64,000 nt of DNA from Siphonodentalium dalli (lineage: Eukaryota > Mollusca > Scaphopoda > Gadilida > Siphonodentaliidae). This document shows positions 9,455 to 20,940 of the stretch, one piece after another; the stretch's first letter is position 1, and the number at the start of each line of letters is the position of its first letter. The stretch covers positions 101,956,278-102,020,277 of the forward strand of contig CP136069.1 of NCBI GenBank assembly GCA_032622095.1. The letters run 5' to 3'. The notes beneath the pieces were generated by a model. The model saw only the letters and a program-made list of their open reading frames with translations, was not told the origin of the DNA and made no database searches. The position numbers were made by a program, and so were the translations under genes.

Positions 9455-11295
9455 GCCAATACCTCCTGCCATCGCTAAAGTGGAAAACGTGAAACGACCT
9501 ACCATATCTGCAGCAGGTACCAGCGAAGAAAGGACGTACTTCACAGTTGTTAGAATGTTGTGACGACCCACTCAGAAAGGACCTAACGAGATCAGCTGGC
9601 GGCAGCCTCACAAATAAAACTGAAAATGAAGTAAAAAGACTAGCTGTCCGAGAAGAAAACACCATGGTTGCCCGTGTGACGCTGCATAACATGCGACAAG
9701 ACCGAGACGAAGCAATTCGTAGTTTCGCTGGACCACTTCGTGGACAAGCCAGTGTATGCAAATTTCTAATGCAATGCCAAGGATGTGACGGTGAAGTCAA
9801 CTACACAGAAGAAATACTTCGTGACGTTCTTTCGCGTGGACTTGCTGACCCGGAGCTTCAATTTGACCTTCTCGGTGACAAAAACCAAGATATGCCTCTA
9901 GAGGAGGTCTTTCAGTTTGTTGAAGCCAAGGAAGCCGGTAAACGCTCAGCTTCTCGCCTCCTGGATTCTCGCGCAGTGGAAGCCGCTCGTAGCTCCTATA
10001 AACACAACAAACAGTCTGACATGAAGGACAAATGTGAACCATGTTCATACTGTGGAAAACGAAAACTCTGCAATCGTGATCATCACCTGGAATGTGTTTG
10101 CCACAACAAAGACAAGCCGAAAGTGCAAAAACCCGCTGCTTCTAGCATGGTTGAATGTGATGGTGCAGTGTTAGGTACGTTATGTTCCGCGAGTGACTCT
10201 CAGGACAATCGGGATCATCACCTGGAATGTGTTTGCCGCAGCAAAGACAAGCCGAAAGTGAAAAAACCCGCTACTTCTAGCATGGTTGAATGTGATGGTG
10301 CAGTGTTCGATGCGTTATGTTCCGCGAGTGACTCTCAGGACAGAAAAAGTGACAAGGCCATCGCACATCACGTTTACGACATGCTTTCGGACGCTTGGTT
10401 CAGGAAAAGTTTGAAGCCTCAGCCATTCGTTGAACTCAAAGCAAAAGTCCTACCAGCAGACTACGATGCACTTGGGTTCATAACCACCTTCCGACCCAAG
10501 ACAGCTCATTTGTCGGCAATGGCAGACACGGGATGCCAGAGTTGCCTCGCCGGCATTAGAGTCAATCATCGCCTTGGTCTGCGACAATCTGACCTAATTC
10601 ATGTCACTACGAAGATGCACGCTGCTAACAGAAAAGGTATCAAGATCATCGGCGCCACCGTAATTCGACTTTCCGGTGTTTATGGACAAGGACAATCTGT
10701 CGAAACTAGGCAAATGACTTATGTGACAGAGTCTTCTGACAAACTATTTCTCAGCAGGGAGGCATGCACCGACATTGGTATCATTTCTACCACCGTTCCC
10801 AATTCCCATGGTAGGCGAAATACACAACATGTCAACTACAGTACTGCCGACGCCGTGCATACTGATGGGGATGGGTACAATGACGTTATGAACATGAATG
10901 GGATTTCAGCGTCATGTGACTGTCCACGACGTCAGCCAACACCACCGCCACCAACCAAATTTCCATTTCCTGCCACCGAAGAAAACAGGTCGAAGTTGCA
11001 CAACTATCTCATGAATCACTACAAATCTAGCACATTCAACATCTGTGAACACCAACCTTTGCCTCTGATGGATGGACCACCTATGCGGGTAATGGTCGAC
11101 TCGAATGCAACACCGGTTGCTTACCACACGACTATACCTGTCCCACTTCACTGGCAAGATAAAGTCAAATCAGGACTTGACCAGGACGTAAGGCTGGGAG
11201 TACTGGAACCAGTCCCTGTGGGCGAACCGGTCATTTGCACTAAGAAGAATGGGATGCCGCTAAGAACAATTGGCGATCCCATATGCACGTGGTAA
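9455..11295 (+). pseudogene. Gypsy gag, protease and start of reverse transcriptase
   Basis: Gag resumes at 9455 and changes frame near 9530-9547. The main open frame is 9547-11295 (582 codons, no ATG at its start). Residues 1-150 are gag. Residues 155-190 hold a degraded zinc knuckle (CSYCGKR and later H and C residues). Residues 176-265 are two copies of a 45-residue block. The aspartic protease active site DTG is at residues 327-329 (10525-10533). A proline-rich linker near residue 465 is followed by the reverse-transcriptase N-terminus with LPLMDGPP and VPLHWQDKVKSGL, as in Ty3/gypsy pol. The frame ends at 11295, just after a deletion that removed part of the fingers domain. Confidence 0.85.
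10072..10341 (+). repeat. 135-bp in-frame tandem duplication within gag
   Basis: Two head-to-tail copies of 135 bp (10072-10206 and 10207-10341) encode 45 residues each. Both begin NRDHHLECVC and end CSASDSQD. The length is a multiple of three, so the frame is kept. The block includes the last Cys and His of the zinc-knuckle region. Confidence 0.9.
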
Positions 11296-11580
11296 AAAGA
11301 AGACAGTATTCGACGCATGGAATGGATACCACAGTATACAATCCATGAATCGGACCGTCACCTGACTACTTTCATTACACCATGGGGGAAGATATCGTTA
11401 CAAGACAGCACATCAAGGCTATATCGCTCCCGGTGACGGCTACACCAGACGTTATGATGAGATAGTGTCAGACTTTCCAAACAAAACAAAGTGCATTGAC
11501 GACGTATTGCTGAATGGCTTGACATTTGTGGTCGACACGGGATCATCCTAAATCCTGAAAAATTCGAGTTTAGGCAAGAT
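11296..11580 (+). pseudogene. Broken reverse-transcriptase core of the gypsy relic
   Basis: Across the frames one can read typical Ty3/gypsy palm motifs: DAWNGYH near 11312, a TTFITPWG block near 11370, a GYTRRYDEIVSD block near 11440, and the catalytic box as CIDD at 11492-11503. At least three frameshifts or small deletions separate them. The enzyme cannot be made from this copy. Confidence 0.8.
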
Positions 11581-12186
11581 GTGGTGGAATTTGCTGGCTT
11601 TGAGATAACATCTGACAACGTTCGACCCTCAGTGAAGTATCTGCGTTCGATTCTGGACTCCCCGGACACCAAAAACATCACAGCCATCCGTTCGTGGTTC
11701 GGCCTAGTCAACCAGGTGTCATATGAATTTAGTATGACTGAGAAGATGTTACCATTCCGCCAGCTACTGATACCGGGAACATCATTCAAATGGGACGAAG
11801 ACATCGACAACCTATTCGAGGACTCGAAAACCATAATTGTCCGAGAAATAGAACATGGTGTCAAGATCTTCGACAAGAACAGACCCACATGCCTGGCTAC
11901 AGATTGGTCGAAGGGCGGCATTGGTTTCTGGATGCTTCAGAACCACTGTAATTGTCCGAACTCAGAACCCGTCTGCTGTCCTACTGGGTGGAAAATCACT
12001 CTTATCGGCAGTCGGTTCACACACCCAGCTGAAACAAGATATGCGCCAGTCGATGGTGAAGCCCTAGCAGTGGCCGATGCACTTGATAAAGCCAGATACT
12101 TCGCACTAGGCTGTAAGGATCTTATCGTTGCGGTGGATCACAAACCCCTTCTTAAAATATTCGGTTATCTGTATAACTATCAGTAG
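11581..12186 (+). pseudogene. Gypsy reverse-transcriptase thumb and RNase H fragment
   Basis: A 201-codon open segment. Its first part (VEFAGFEITSDNVRPS, IRSWFGLVNQVSY) is the reverse-transcriptase connection region, and the second part is RNase H with catalytic Asp in ATDWSKGGIGFW (Asp codon at 11902-11904), Glu in GEALAVADALD, and Asp in VAVDHKPLLK. Homology ends at about 12165, and the last residues before the stop are unrelated. Integrase and 3' LTR are missing. Confidence 0.85.
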
Positions 12187-12595
12187 AAGTCTTATTGACA
12201 TTACTGACTTCCAATCTAACTACTTCTATTGAAAATAAAAGAAAACATTTGATGGAAATTTAAATTAAAAATAAAATTTCGCCCATCTATGGAAAATAAG
12301 CTTGATATCATTACGACAATATTAACACGACATAATTCTCTTAAAAGTGTAACCCCTGGGGGGGGGGGGGTTAAGTCTATTATAAGTTACACGTTCACGG
12401 ACTAGAGGTCCAGTTTAGCGATATCTCCTTCTCTCTTTCTGGAACACAACGTAACAAGAAAACCATAGTCAGAAATGGTAACGCGCTCAAGATAATATAT
12501 TATATACCCATGATTGTAATTAATATTATAGAATATAAAATATATTGGTTCCGTGAATGACTAACTCAGAATTCCGTTAAAATAAAAATAACAAC
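12187..12595. other. Noncoding spacer with dispersed-repeat segment
   Basis: It contains a 13-base poly(G) run at 12358-12370 and a 31-base stretch at 12454-12484 that recurs almost exactly at 54709-54739, with weaker similarity for about 80 bp beyond. No coding features were seen. Confidence 0.5.
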
Positions 12596-13325
12596 CAGCA
12601 CCTAATTAACGAACCGGCGGCCGACTCGGCCGTCTCCGACCACAACCATCAATGGGCTGCAGAACGAAAAATGCTTATAACAGTTGAAATATAAAACCTA
12701 CAAATTATCTTTTCATTTATTTTATTTGTAATTGACATAGCTTGTCACAAACCAAAAATCAACATTATTGACATAATAATGTAAAGGGCAATAAAGAAAT
12801 TGAAATTCCCAACTACACCTTTTACCGGACTTGGCCTTCGAATTTTAAATATCCCAAAATTTCCCATTCTATAAATAAAACACCTATGTTAATGTCAGCT
12901 CCCACGGTTATCTAGAATCTCTAGGACAGTATACATGCGGCGCGCGTAATAATCATTTGTATGATACCTTACGGCAATGTGTAGTGTAATCAAAGAATTT
13001 CTGCATTATTCATCTTATTATATAACGTCCCCGGTGTATACTTTTCTACAAATTTTAGAAAGCTGTGATCCGCTGGACATTTTATAAATAGATAATGGGG
13101 TTTTCCGGTTATTTTGGGACGCATTGAAGTTGTACTGCGACCCCGAGCCCGGTAAAAGGTGTAGTTGGAATTTCAATTGCGTTTATTGTCGTTGATTTTG
13201 GTTTGTGATAAGCTATGCCAATTACAAACAGAAGAAATGAAAAATATAATTTGTAAAATGCGTATGTCAATTGGTACGTGTTGTATGAGTGTAGTCTGAG
13301 CCAACGGTTCGTTAATTAGGTGCTG
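12596..13325. repeat. 730-bp inverted-repeat (MITE-like) element
   Basis: CAGCACCTAATTAACGAACC at 12596-12615 is the exact reverse complement of 13306-13325. Similarity continues inward, for example 12720-12840 against 13135-13240, which share an AACTACACCTTTTACCGG segment in opposite orientation. The core between the arms is about 200 bp. No transposase and no clear target duplication are seen. Confidence 0.7.
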
Positions 13326-13656
13326 ATCGGTGTGACAGTTTGCGGTAGGTCACCTATTTGCTGAGTATTTGCGAAAGTCCCTGAATTCGCGGAGGTCCCC
13401 TTAAATGGTCGAAATATGTTGATTTTAATGAGAGAACGGGTGCGTATATATCTCAATTGATACGTATTTAAAAGAGGTTAGTCGGATACAGCCGAGTCCG
13501 CCACCGTTCGTTAATTGGTGCTGATCGGTGTGACAATTTGCAGTAGGTCCCTATTTGCGGAGGTCACCGAATTCGCGGAGTTCCCCTAAAATGGTCGAAA
13601 TATGTTGATTTTAATGAGGGAACGGGTGCGTATATGTCAATTGATACGTATTTTAA
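13306..13656. repeat. Direct duplication of about 150-165 bp
   Basis: 13306-13471 and 13506-13656 share a segment from GTTCGTTAATT to GATACGTATTT, including TCGAAATATGTTGATTTTAA. A third copy lies in the opposite orientation at 55004-55152. The first unit overlaps the right terminus of the inverted-repeat element. Confidence 0.75.
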
Positions 13657-13698
13657 ACAAATAACGACACGGTCATCATAATAGTGGTTTGTTCTATC

Positions 13699-13745
13699 AA
13701 TCATCATCATCATCTTCATCATCATCATCGTCATCATCATCATAA
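13699..13745. repeat. (CAT)n trinucleotide microsatellite
   Basis: An imperfect run of CAT/ATC repeats interrupted by single substitutions. The methionine-rich minus-strand frame over it is an artefact of the repeat. Confidence 0.9.
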
Positions 13746-14267
13746 TACGGAACAAGTCTTGCGACTTTTCGTCCAATAACATTATTTGCAATGTTTGTTT
13801 ACAAATATATGTATCGTCATTCGATATTTACTTGTGAGTCACTTGAACATATATATATTACTAACTAATTCTTGTCGTCGAACTCGTATTTTATATAATA
13901 GAAGAATGAGTCTAATTTATATTTTGAATTGATCGTGTGTTGGAGCCTCATCAGCGAAGTCTGGCAGAGAGTTCCAGCTATTTATTATATGACTGTCATT
14001 ATTTTCACTAAATACCACCATTGTTTGGTGATGGTTTTCTGATTAATCGGATCATGATGGTATCGTGATCCGATTCCATACCATGCGTGTCTGAATCAGA
14101 ACGAGGCTCCTGAACTATTTTCAATTGAGACACTTCTTCTTAAAATTGTTGTTGATTAAATTGTTGCGATTCGTTCATTAAATTTGAATTCAACTTATCA
14201 CCTTTTTCGCAATACAATTTCAGAGGTTCGTTGTAATAATTAAGTTCAATTGGTCATATAATAACCA
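13746..14267. other. Unassigned AT-rich spacer
   Basis: About 520 bp without a recognisable gene or repeat apart from short TA runs near 13850. Confidence 0.4.
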
Positions 14268-14432
14268 TATTATTACTACAGTGAAGTTATCTGAGTCTCC
14301 ACATTACGTCTCGTTGAGAAGGTGAGATCACGGATCAGACTCGCAGCCTGCGACAGCTCGTCTGATCCGTGATCTCACATTCTCAACTCGGTGTGATCTG
14401 GAGACTCAGATCACTTCACTGTAGTGATAATC
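14268..14432. mobile_element. Mariner-like hairpin MITE
   Basis: A 165-bp near-perfect palindrome with a short loop near 14345. The core ends are CAGTGAAGT at 14279 and its complement ending at 14421, each bordered by TA (14277-14278 and 14422-14423), as expected for Tc1/mariner-type MITEs that duplicate TA. The complementarity extends about nine bases beyond the TA dinucleotides. It abuts the C-terminal end of a LINE fragment, which it may have cut. Confidence 0.7.
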
Positions 14433-14888
14433 TCTATTTACCACCCTCTGCGCGAAGAAACATTTCCCTATGGCCTTGTTAAGAATGGGCATCTGTAGCT
14501 TTTTATTATGTCCTCTTGTTCTTCCTGATGTATGTCTTTCTAATAGGTCACAGGCATTGGTATTGCAATGACCATTCAACAGTTTATATACCTCGATTAG
14601 ATCTCCTCTAAATATTCGATATTTTAAAGACATCAGATTGAGTCTTATCATTCGGTCTCGGTAGCATAGAGTTTTGATTTGACGAACTAGTTTCCTGGCT
14701 TTTCTTTGTATTTCTCTAACACAATGCTTTAATATTTGTGATGTGGGCTCCATGCAGAGTTACAGTATTCGATGATAGGTCTTACCGTGCTTATGTAGAG
14801 CGATTAGAAAGTGTCGATGTCCAAGTTCGTGAAAGTTCTATTGACTATGCCGATGAATTGAGAAGCTTTATTGTTTTAGGATATTGTA
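14433..14888 (-). pseudogene. LINE ORF2 C-terminal fragment (CR1/L2-like)
   Basis: On the minus strand the sequence from about 14888 down to 14433 reads, with one or two frameshifts and stops, as the region after the reverse-transcriptase palm of a CR1/L2-like LINE: FIGIVNRTFTNLDIDTF, then VRPIIEYCNSAWSPHHKY, then (open from 14753) RKARKLVRQIKTLCYRDR, GDLIEVYKLLNG and FFAQRVVN. Its last codons run into the hairpin element. The upstream part (14785-14888) lies inside the first 6.1-kb tandem unit and is repeated at about 20941-21044 and 27059-27162, so the tandem breakpoint falls within this relic. Confidence 0.75.
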
Positions 14889-15159
14889 GGAAGGCTAATC
14901 TGGCCGTGTCAAATTGAGCTTTAGCTATGGGATATCTCGCAGGACAACACATTTCGGGTTTTCGTGGGCTGTGTATTCGCTGGATGTCTTATAGTTGCAG
15001 TATGTAACTATTATGACCGCGTTAATTGCGTTCGATGTTTAGGTATGAACAATGGCTGGGCCATGCACATTTGAAGATTTTATGGCGGGAACACAATTTT
15101 TGATCCGCATTTAGAAGCTTTCTGGTGTAGTAAATGAGACACCTGCAGTAATAAGCCGT

Positions 15160-15240
15160 AGCTATTAGCTCACCTGAGACGAAGTCTCCGGTGGAGCTAT
15201 AGTCATCACTCCTCGTGCTTCGTCCGTCCGTCCGTCCAGA
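15160..15240. repeat. Hairpin terminus with TCCG repeats (also in units 2 and 3)
   Basis: TAGCTCACC and GGTGGAGCTA form a short stem around GAGACGAAGTCTC, followed by CGTCCGTCCGTCCGTCC. I recall similar stems followed by TCCG runs in repeat families of molluscs and other marine invertebrates; this is from memory and not verified. Counterparts lie near 21315 and 27433. Confidence 0.5.
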
Positions 15241-15924
15241 ATAATCTTCTCCAGAACCGTAAGACGGAATGGGTTCATATTTGGTGTGGATGTTCCCTAT
15301 GTGAATCACATTCAGATTTGTTAAAATGAGGTAACCCGGTCAAATAGTTGCGAAGCTAGGACCATAACTCTTTCCCATCATAGTAATTCTTACAACAACT
15401 TCTTCTCAAATTTCATTGGGTCGAATGAATTCATATTTGGTACAAAGGGTCCTTGGGGGACTGTGATTCAGATTTGTTCAAATGATGTCACTGGGTCGAA
15501 TGTGGGCGGAGCTAGTGACATAACTCCAAAAAAAAAAAAATTAATTCAGATTTTGGGAATTTTCACCTTGTTCAATTTAACAAACAAAAACATTATTTTT
15601 AAACATGTTATAAAATTTGAAAAAAAGTGACACCATTATAACATCTGCAGAGTTATGAAATTTTAATCTTTAATGAAATTACGGAAACATTCTATTACCC
15701 ATCCCCCTCCCTCATGGCCCAGAATCCACCCGCCCCACCCTGCCCCAACCAACATCCATTCCAACCGATATCATCTCCAACTTCCAACTTTAATACCTGT
15801 TCTACCCAGAAGCAGATATCTCTTTCTGCAGGGAGACAGAGAGAGACACAGGTCATTAATCTAGATTATAATATTATGTCATCTGGCAGCTTGTGTAAAC
15901 AACACTGCTATCAAATTAAACAAA

Positions 15925-16370
15925 CTGCCTGAATATTGTGTGTCTGACATTTGCAGAATGAGGTCCCCAGAGGGTGAATTTAGTGTTGCTACCCCATACA
16001 GAAGGCTAGCATCACCAAATACACCATACAGGGACCTAATTCCGCTTAGTCATCATCTTCTGGGAAGTATCTTAAGTATCAAATTGAAATTTGGTTTTAG
16101 TTAATTTTTGACCTTTTCCCTTCTGTTCAGTTTCTATGCCCCCCTAATTAGCAGAAGATAAAATGCATAATTGAGGTGCTCAATGGGTGTGCATTACAAA
16201 CTTCAACTGTAGAACTTAAATCTGTTCATAGGTTTCCCATGGCTGTTGAGGCCTAATCAGACTGAGGATGAATCCGGTGATGCTAGCCCGCCTTGCGGAA
16301 TAGTGTAATTAAAATCACCTTTTCGGGACCTCATTCTGCAAATGTCAGACACACTATATTCAGGCTTGGC
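15925..16370. repeat. Inverted-repeat element inside each unit
   Basis: The segment starts with GCCTGAATAT then GTGTGTCTGACATTTGCAG, and its reverse complement occurs near 16324-16366, giving terminal inverted repeats of about 40 bp around a 350-bp core. A related partial copy (AATGAGGTCCCCAGAGGG near 16794 and a complement near 16869) follows in the same unit. Equivalent copies are at about 22080-22525 and 28198-28643. It looks like a MITE; no target duplication was resolved. Confidence 0.65.
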
Positions 16371-17664
16371 TGGCATATTATTTTCTTAACCACCACTTAT
16401 CCAGATGAAATCATACCCTGATTTTTCAAAGAAAAATTGGGGGGTATATTGGATTGAATTTGTCTTCTGTCTGTCAGGCGGTCCTTCCACCCGTCGGTCT
16501 GTTGGGATGTCTATCCATCCATCTATCAGCAATTGTTTTCTTCTCCATATTAAAGACCAAATATTTTTATATATTGCAGTGTGCATGTTCCCTTGGTGAC
16601 TCACAATCAGATTTGTTCAAATACGTTCATCAGATCAAATAGGTGCGAAGCTAGGGCCATAACTCTTCCCTCCATAGTAAATCTTAATATAATTTCTTCT
16701 CAAGAACCATTGAGCCTATATCAGCTCATTTTTGTTATGGATGGGCCTTGGGTGGCCGGGTTCAGATTTGTTCAAATGGGGTCATTTTTAGGAAATGAGG
16801 TCCCCAGAGGGTGAATTCGTTGATGCTATTCCACATTGGGGAATGGAGTCATTAAATTCACCTTTTTTGGACCTCATTCTGCAAAGGTCAGACACACTAA
16901 ATACAGACTTGGCTGTTCCAATATTATTTTCTTAACCACCACTTATCCAGGTGAAATCATACCCTATTGGATATTGGGGGTATATTGATATTACTAGATG
17001 AATGGATCTCATAGATGGGGATTCACATTTGTTCTAATAGGGCAGAGATAAGAGATTTAACTCTCCTCTATCCTGTTTGGTACTGGTATAATAATATTGA
17101 TTTCTAGGCAGCCTGGGTGGGGGCAATGTTTGAGACAATAGGGAAGGAGTGTAGATGGGTGGAATTTTGACCCCCTACTTTGCCTGATACAACATTAGTT
17201 GTAGATTAGATGTTCACATAAAAAATAGGTTACAATTGTTCGCATAGTTTGGTTTGATTTTCCAACATATATGTTTTAAACCAACAGTCCATATGTTCCT
17301 ACTTCATGTTAAACTGTTGGACCAAATTGGCCACAAATTTTAACTTTATGGGGTTGGTAATTTTCAAACGTTTGAGAGCTTGAAGTACTGGTACCAGTTG
17401 TAAAATTCAACCTAAGAGGGATGTGCAAAAGAATTTTTGTGAACTTAGTACTGTGGTATGGTTGTCCTCTTTAAAAGGTAAGAGGTTGGAGATTTGTCAG
17501 TGGTGTGCAATTAGAAATTTCAAGTTGAAGAGCCCTGCTCATCTGAGAACCCCCAGCTATGTCCATGTTGAGAACTACTTATCTTAAGTGATATTGTCAC
17601 GTACTGACTCTTGTCTTCAGAGTCCCAGTCTTCTCAGTCTTTACAGTCTGGTGAGCGACCCACA

Positions 17665-17667
<3 letters not shown>

Positions 17668-17715
<48 letters not shown>
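17668..17715. repeat. (TA)n microsatellite, variable between units
   Basis: About 48 bp of TA repeats in unit 1. The equivalent tract is only about 13 bp in unit 2 (near 23823) and about 46 bp in unit 3 (near 29938). Confidence 0.9.
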
Positions 17716-17717
<2 letters not shown>

Positions 17718-17794
17718 TTATTTCCTCCATTCACGGAGAGTTATGAATAATATAAATTGACAAAAGGAAATTCAAATAATACAAGAACAGTAAA

Positions 17795-20690
17795 CACTAG
17801 CAGGGTTACCCGGCGTTGCCCAGGTTAAAGTGATGTGAAACCCTCTGTGGATATTTGGTGGGAATAGAGAATACTCTTGCTCACAAAGTGTTACACGTAT
17901 TCTCATAAATTGTATATCCAAATGCCATCACAAAACATTATTCTTACACATTGAATATAAGTAGTGGCTTACCTTGTCAGGTCGGACCGATTCTCATTTT
18001 GTTTATCGCGTTTAATCGTTTAATCTGTCCAACCAATAAAGAAGTATTTATTTATTTACAACTGCGTATACTTCAGACGTTATAGCATGAAACATGAACA
18101 GCATAAACACATTAGTTCGAAAAGATAAAAGACGACAATTGTGTTTTACATAGAGATGTATCAATCAACCAATCAATCTAGAATATGTTTTAAAGATATG
18201 TCCAGGTGCTCCTCTGTTCTGGTGCTATATATACTGGCTAATCACTTTCAGTTTAAACGAATTGATGTTGTGCATGTATAGCAGCTACATATGCCCGACA
18301 CAGCGATATTTTGAGTTGTTTATGTTAGGCGATGAGTCTGTTCTAAAAAATGAAAGAAATCCTCTGTATCGGGCAGATATACCCTTGTCAGATGTCAATA
18401 TTGGAGGATCCTGAAAAGTCATGTGCTACGGACTGCGTTTTCCTTTATCTCAGAAGTAACCATATTTGACTGCACACTGTGACCACTATTTTGAACAGGC
18501 CTGCTCTACATTTCCATATCTCTTGGCAATTGTAACTTTTTTTGTGGAAACTATATTGAAAGGGACAGACTCAATCGTGTTATGATATATACATGAGCCA
18601 TTCTAATACGCAATCCTCTGACGATTCAAGGTCCCTCAGATTGAAGGAATATATGTATCTCTTAAATAGATTGATATAAATATACTTTTAATGCTTTCTT
18701 CTATGTATCTATGTTGCTAGATCATTATAGGAATGCCCTGAATTCCACCCCCATATACATATGACAGTTGAGAAGATATAATTGTTCAAGTGACTTAATT
18801 CGGTCACCAGTTGTCGAGATTGTGAAATTGGAATGCCAAAAACTCCTTAGAATGACATGGAGATGGCCTGGGAGATGACTATATATATAACTTTGTTGAA
18901 TATCGGCGAATTGAACAATCTTATAAATGCTAGTGAATCTCCTCTCGCCATCCATGACCCAAACAACCCCAAATGTGATTTAATTCATCATATCATCAGA
19001 GAAGAACGTGCATGAATTTGGTAGAATCAGTGCTAAATATATGTGTATCAACTTTGGTGCAACTCCCCTCATGCGTGACTTGAAACGCGCCACTTGTGTC
19101 ATAATTAAACCACGTCTATAGCCTCATGCATGCATTATATAATGGAGATGATTATATATAAGTTTGGTGCTAATCGGCAACTAAACAAATTCTTATCATA
19201 GTTATTACCCCCCCCCCCCAATCTCTCACCCAAACGGCACCAATTTCGTGTCTTTAAATCACACGTTTATATTCCTCGTATCACGGAGAAGAATAATATA
19301 TCAATTTGGTCGAAATATATTCTAAAAATAGCACCTCCCCTGACACCAACAACGTCACTTTAGAAAATTTTAACCCGCACCATTATCTTACTCATAAAGA
19401 GTTACCCCTGTTAGACCGCCTTGTATTGGTGCCATCTCGATTGTACCCTTAAAGTTATATATAGAACACAGACAGATATTCGCAAATATTTGATTCATTG
19501 TATCATTTGAGAAGAACGTGTATGATTTTGATGGTAATTGGCACTAAACATATTTGTATAAGTTTTGGTGACCCTCCCGTCCCTATTTCGGACTCAAGCG
19601 GCGCCACTTTTGACATAATTAAACCACACACTTAGACTCATTATAGAGATGAATGTATATATAACATGTATGAAAATTGATGAGTATACAAATTCGTATC
19701 AAATTTAGGGCCACCATTGCATATCTCTCACCCAAAAGGCTCCAATTTGGCGCATTTTAACCACACGATTAGATTATTCGTATCACGAATATGTATCAAT
19801 CAGGTGGAAATCGGCGCTAAACATATTGTTTATCAATGTTTGTGTCCCTCTCACCCTCTGGGCACCACTGACTCGAATGGCCCCACTTTTGATTGACATC
19901 TATAAACCACACAATTAGACTCCTGATATCATGGAGATTATTATTTGTAAGTTTGGTGCTAATCCGCGACTAAACAATTTTTTATCAAATGTAGTGCCCA
20001 CCCCCATCTCTCACCAAAGCAGCACCAATATGACGTCTTTAAAATGACACGATTAGATTCCTCATATCATGGATAAGAATGTGTATCAATTTGGTGGAAA
20101 TTGGCGCTAAAAATATTGTGTATCAATTTTGGTGCCCCTCTCCCTTTCAGTGCACCCCTGACTCGAATGACGCCACTTTTGACAGCTTTAAGCCACGCCA
20201 TTAGACACCTCATACCATAGGGATGAAATTGTATAAGTTTCGTGGCAATCGGCGACAAAACCAATTCTTGTGAGATTTAGTACCCACCCACCGCCCCGCC
20301 CCAATCTCTCATCCCAACGACACCAATTTGGCGTCTTTAAATCACACAATACGATTCCTTGTATGCCCCTCTCCCTTCCGGGCATCCCTGACGCGAACGG
20401 CGCGACTTTTGACATATTTAAACCACACCATTAGATTCCTCATATTATGGGGATGATTATATATAAGTTTGGTGGCAATCGGCGACAATATTTTTTTCTG
20501 CCCCTCCCCCCTTTCTGCCCCTGACAACAACGATCACTTTAGAAAGTTCTAACCCTCGCCATTATCTTTCTCGTACAAAGTTACCCCTATTAGACACCTT
20601 TTGTGCTATCTAGGTGGTCCCCTGTGGATTTCTATAGAACACAGACAGACAGACAGACAGACATTCGCAAATATAGATATAGATATATAC
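17795..20690. repeat. Degenerate noncoding repeat region of the unit
   Basis: It begins near ACTAGCAGGGTTACCCGGCG. From about 18940 it consists of roughly 290-bp degenerate units that alternate phrases like TTTGGTGGAAATCGGCGCTAA and CTCTCACCCAAACGGCACC. It closes with ACAG repeats and ATTCGCAAATATAG. No coding potential is seen. It resembles one old noncoding repeat family with internal tandem structure; the class is unknown. Equivalent regions lie at about 23912-26808 and 30060-33035. Confidence 0.55.
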
Positions 20691-20940
20691 AGTGAACATA
20701 ACAACAAAGACTAGCCGCTAAGAGTTCAGCAAGCATACACACACGCATACACCCATGTATATATTGATACTTACAGACACCCATCGTACATACTCGCATG
20801 CCATCATACATGCAAATCCCACACTAATACATGCATGCACACATACATATCCATACTCACACACAGACAGATAAAAGTATATATATATAAAACATACATG
20901 CAATACAATACATGTGCTCGCATACATACATACATACATA

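Larger units (their letters stand above)
7543..12186 (+). pseudogene. Ty3/gypsy-type retrotransposon gag-pol relic
   Basis: The pieces lie in the usual order for a Ty3/gypsy element: gag start, gag body with a degraded zinc knuckle, aspartic protease, reverse transcriptase and RNase H. The start at 7543 sits in a good animal context (GCCACCATG). Gag is split by an insertion at 7644-9450, has a further small break near 9530-9547, then runs open to 11295. The reverse-transcriptase core (11296-11580) is disrupted by frameshifts and deletions, and the frame reopens at 11581. Homology stops abruptly near 12165 in RNase H, so the rest of RNase H, the integrase and the 3' LTR are absent. I saw no 5' LTR of this element either; the foldback element ends only about 80 bp upstream. 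It is a dead copy. Confidence 0.88.
14785..20940. repeat. Tandem unit 1
   Basis: Order of contents: LINE scrap (14785-14888); a TAGCTCACC...GGTGGAGCTA hairpin followed by TCCG repeats (15168-15238); degenerate blocks with CAGATTTGTTCAAAT; an inverted-repeat element (15925-16370); a (TA)n tract (17668-17715); a long degenerate repeat region (17795-20690); and a (CATA)n end. The left junction runs without interruption into LINE sequence, so this unit keeps the original left flank of the duplicated segment. Confidence 0.9.

Noticed and set aside
13564-13791. Methionine-rich minus-strand frame
   Set aside because: It is a translation of the (CAT)n microsatellite.
14787-14918. Plus-strand open frame of about 44 codons (RAYVERLESVDVQVRESS...) repeated in all three tandem units
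   Set aside because: It is the antisense of a LINE ORF2 segment, and the minus strand carries the recognisable motifs. The three-fold conservation is due to recent duplication.
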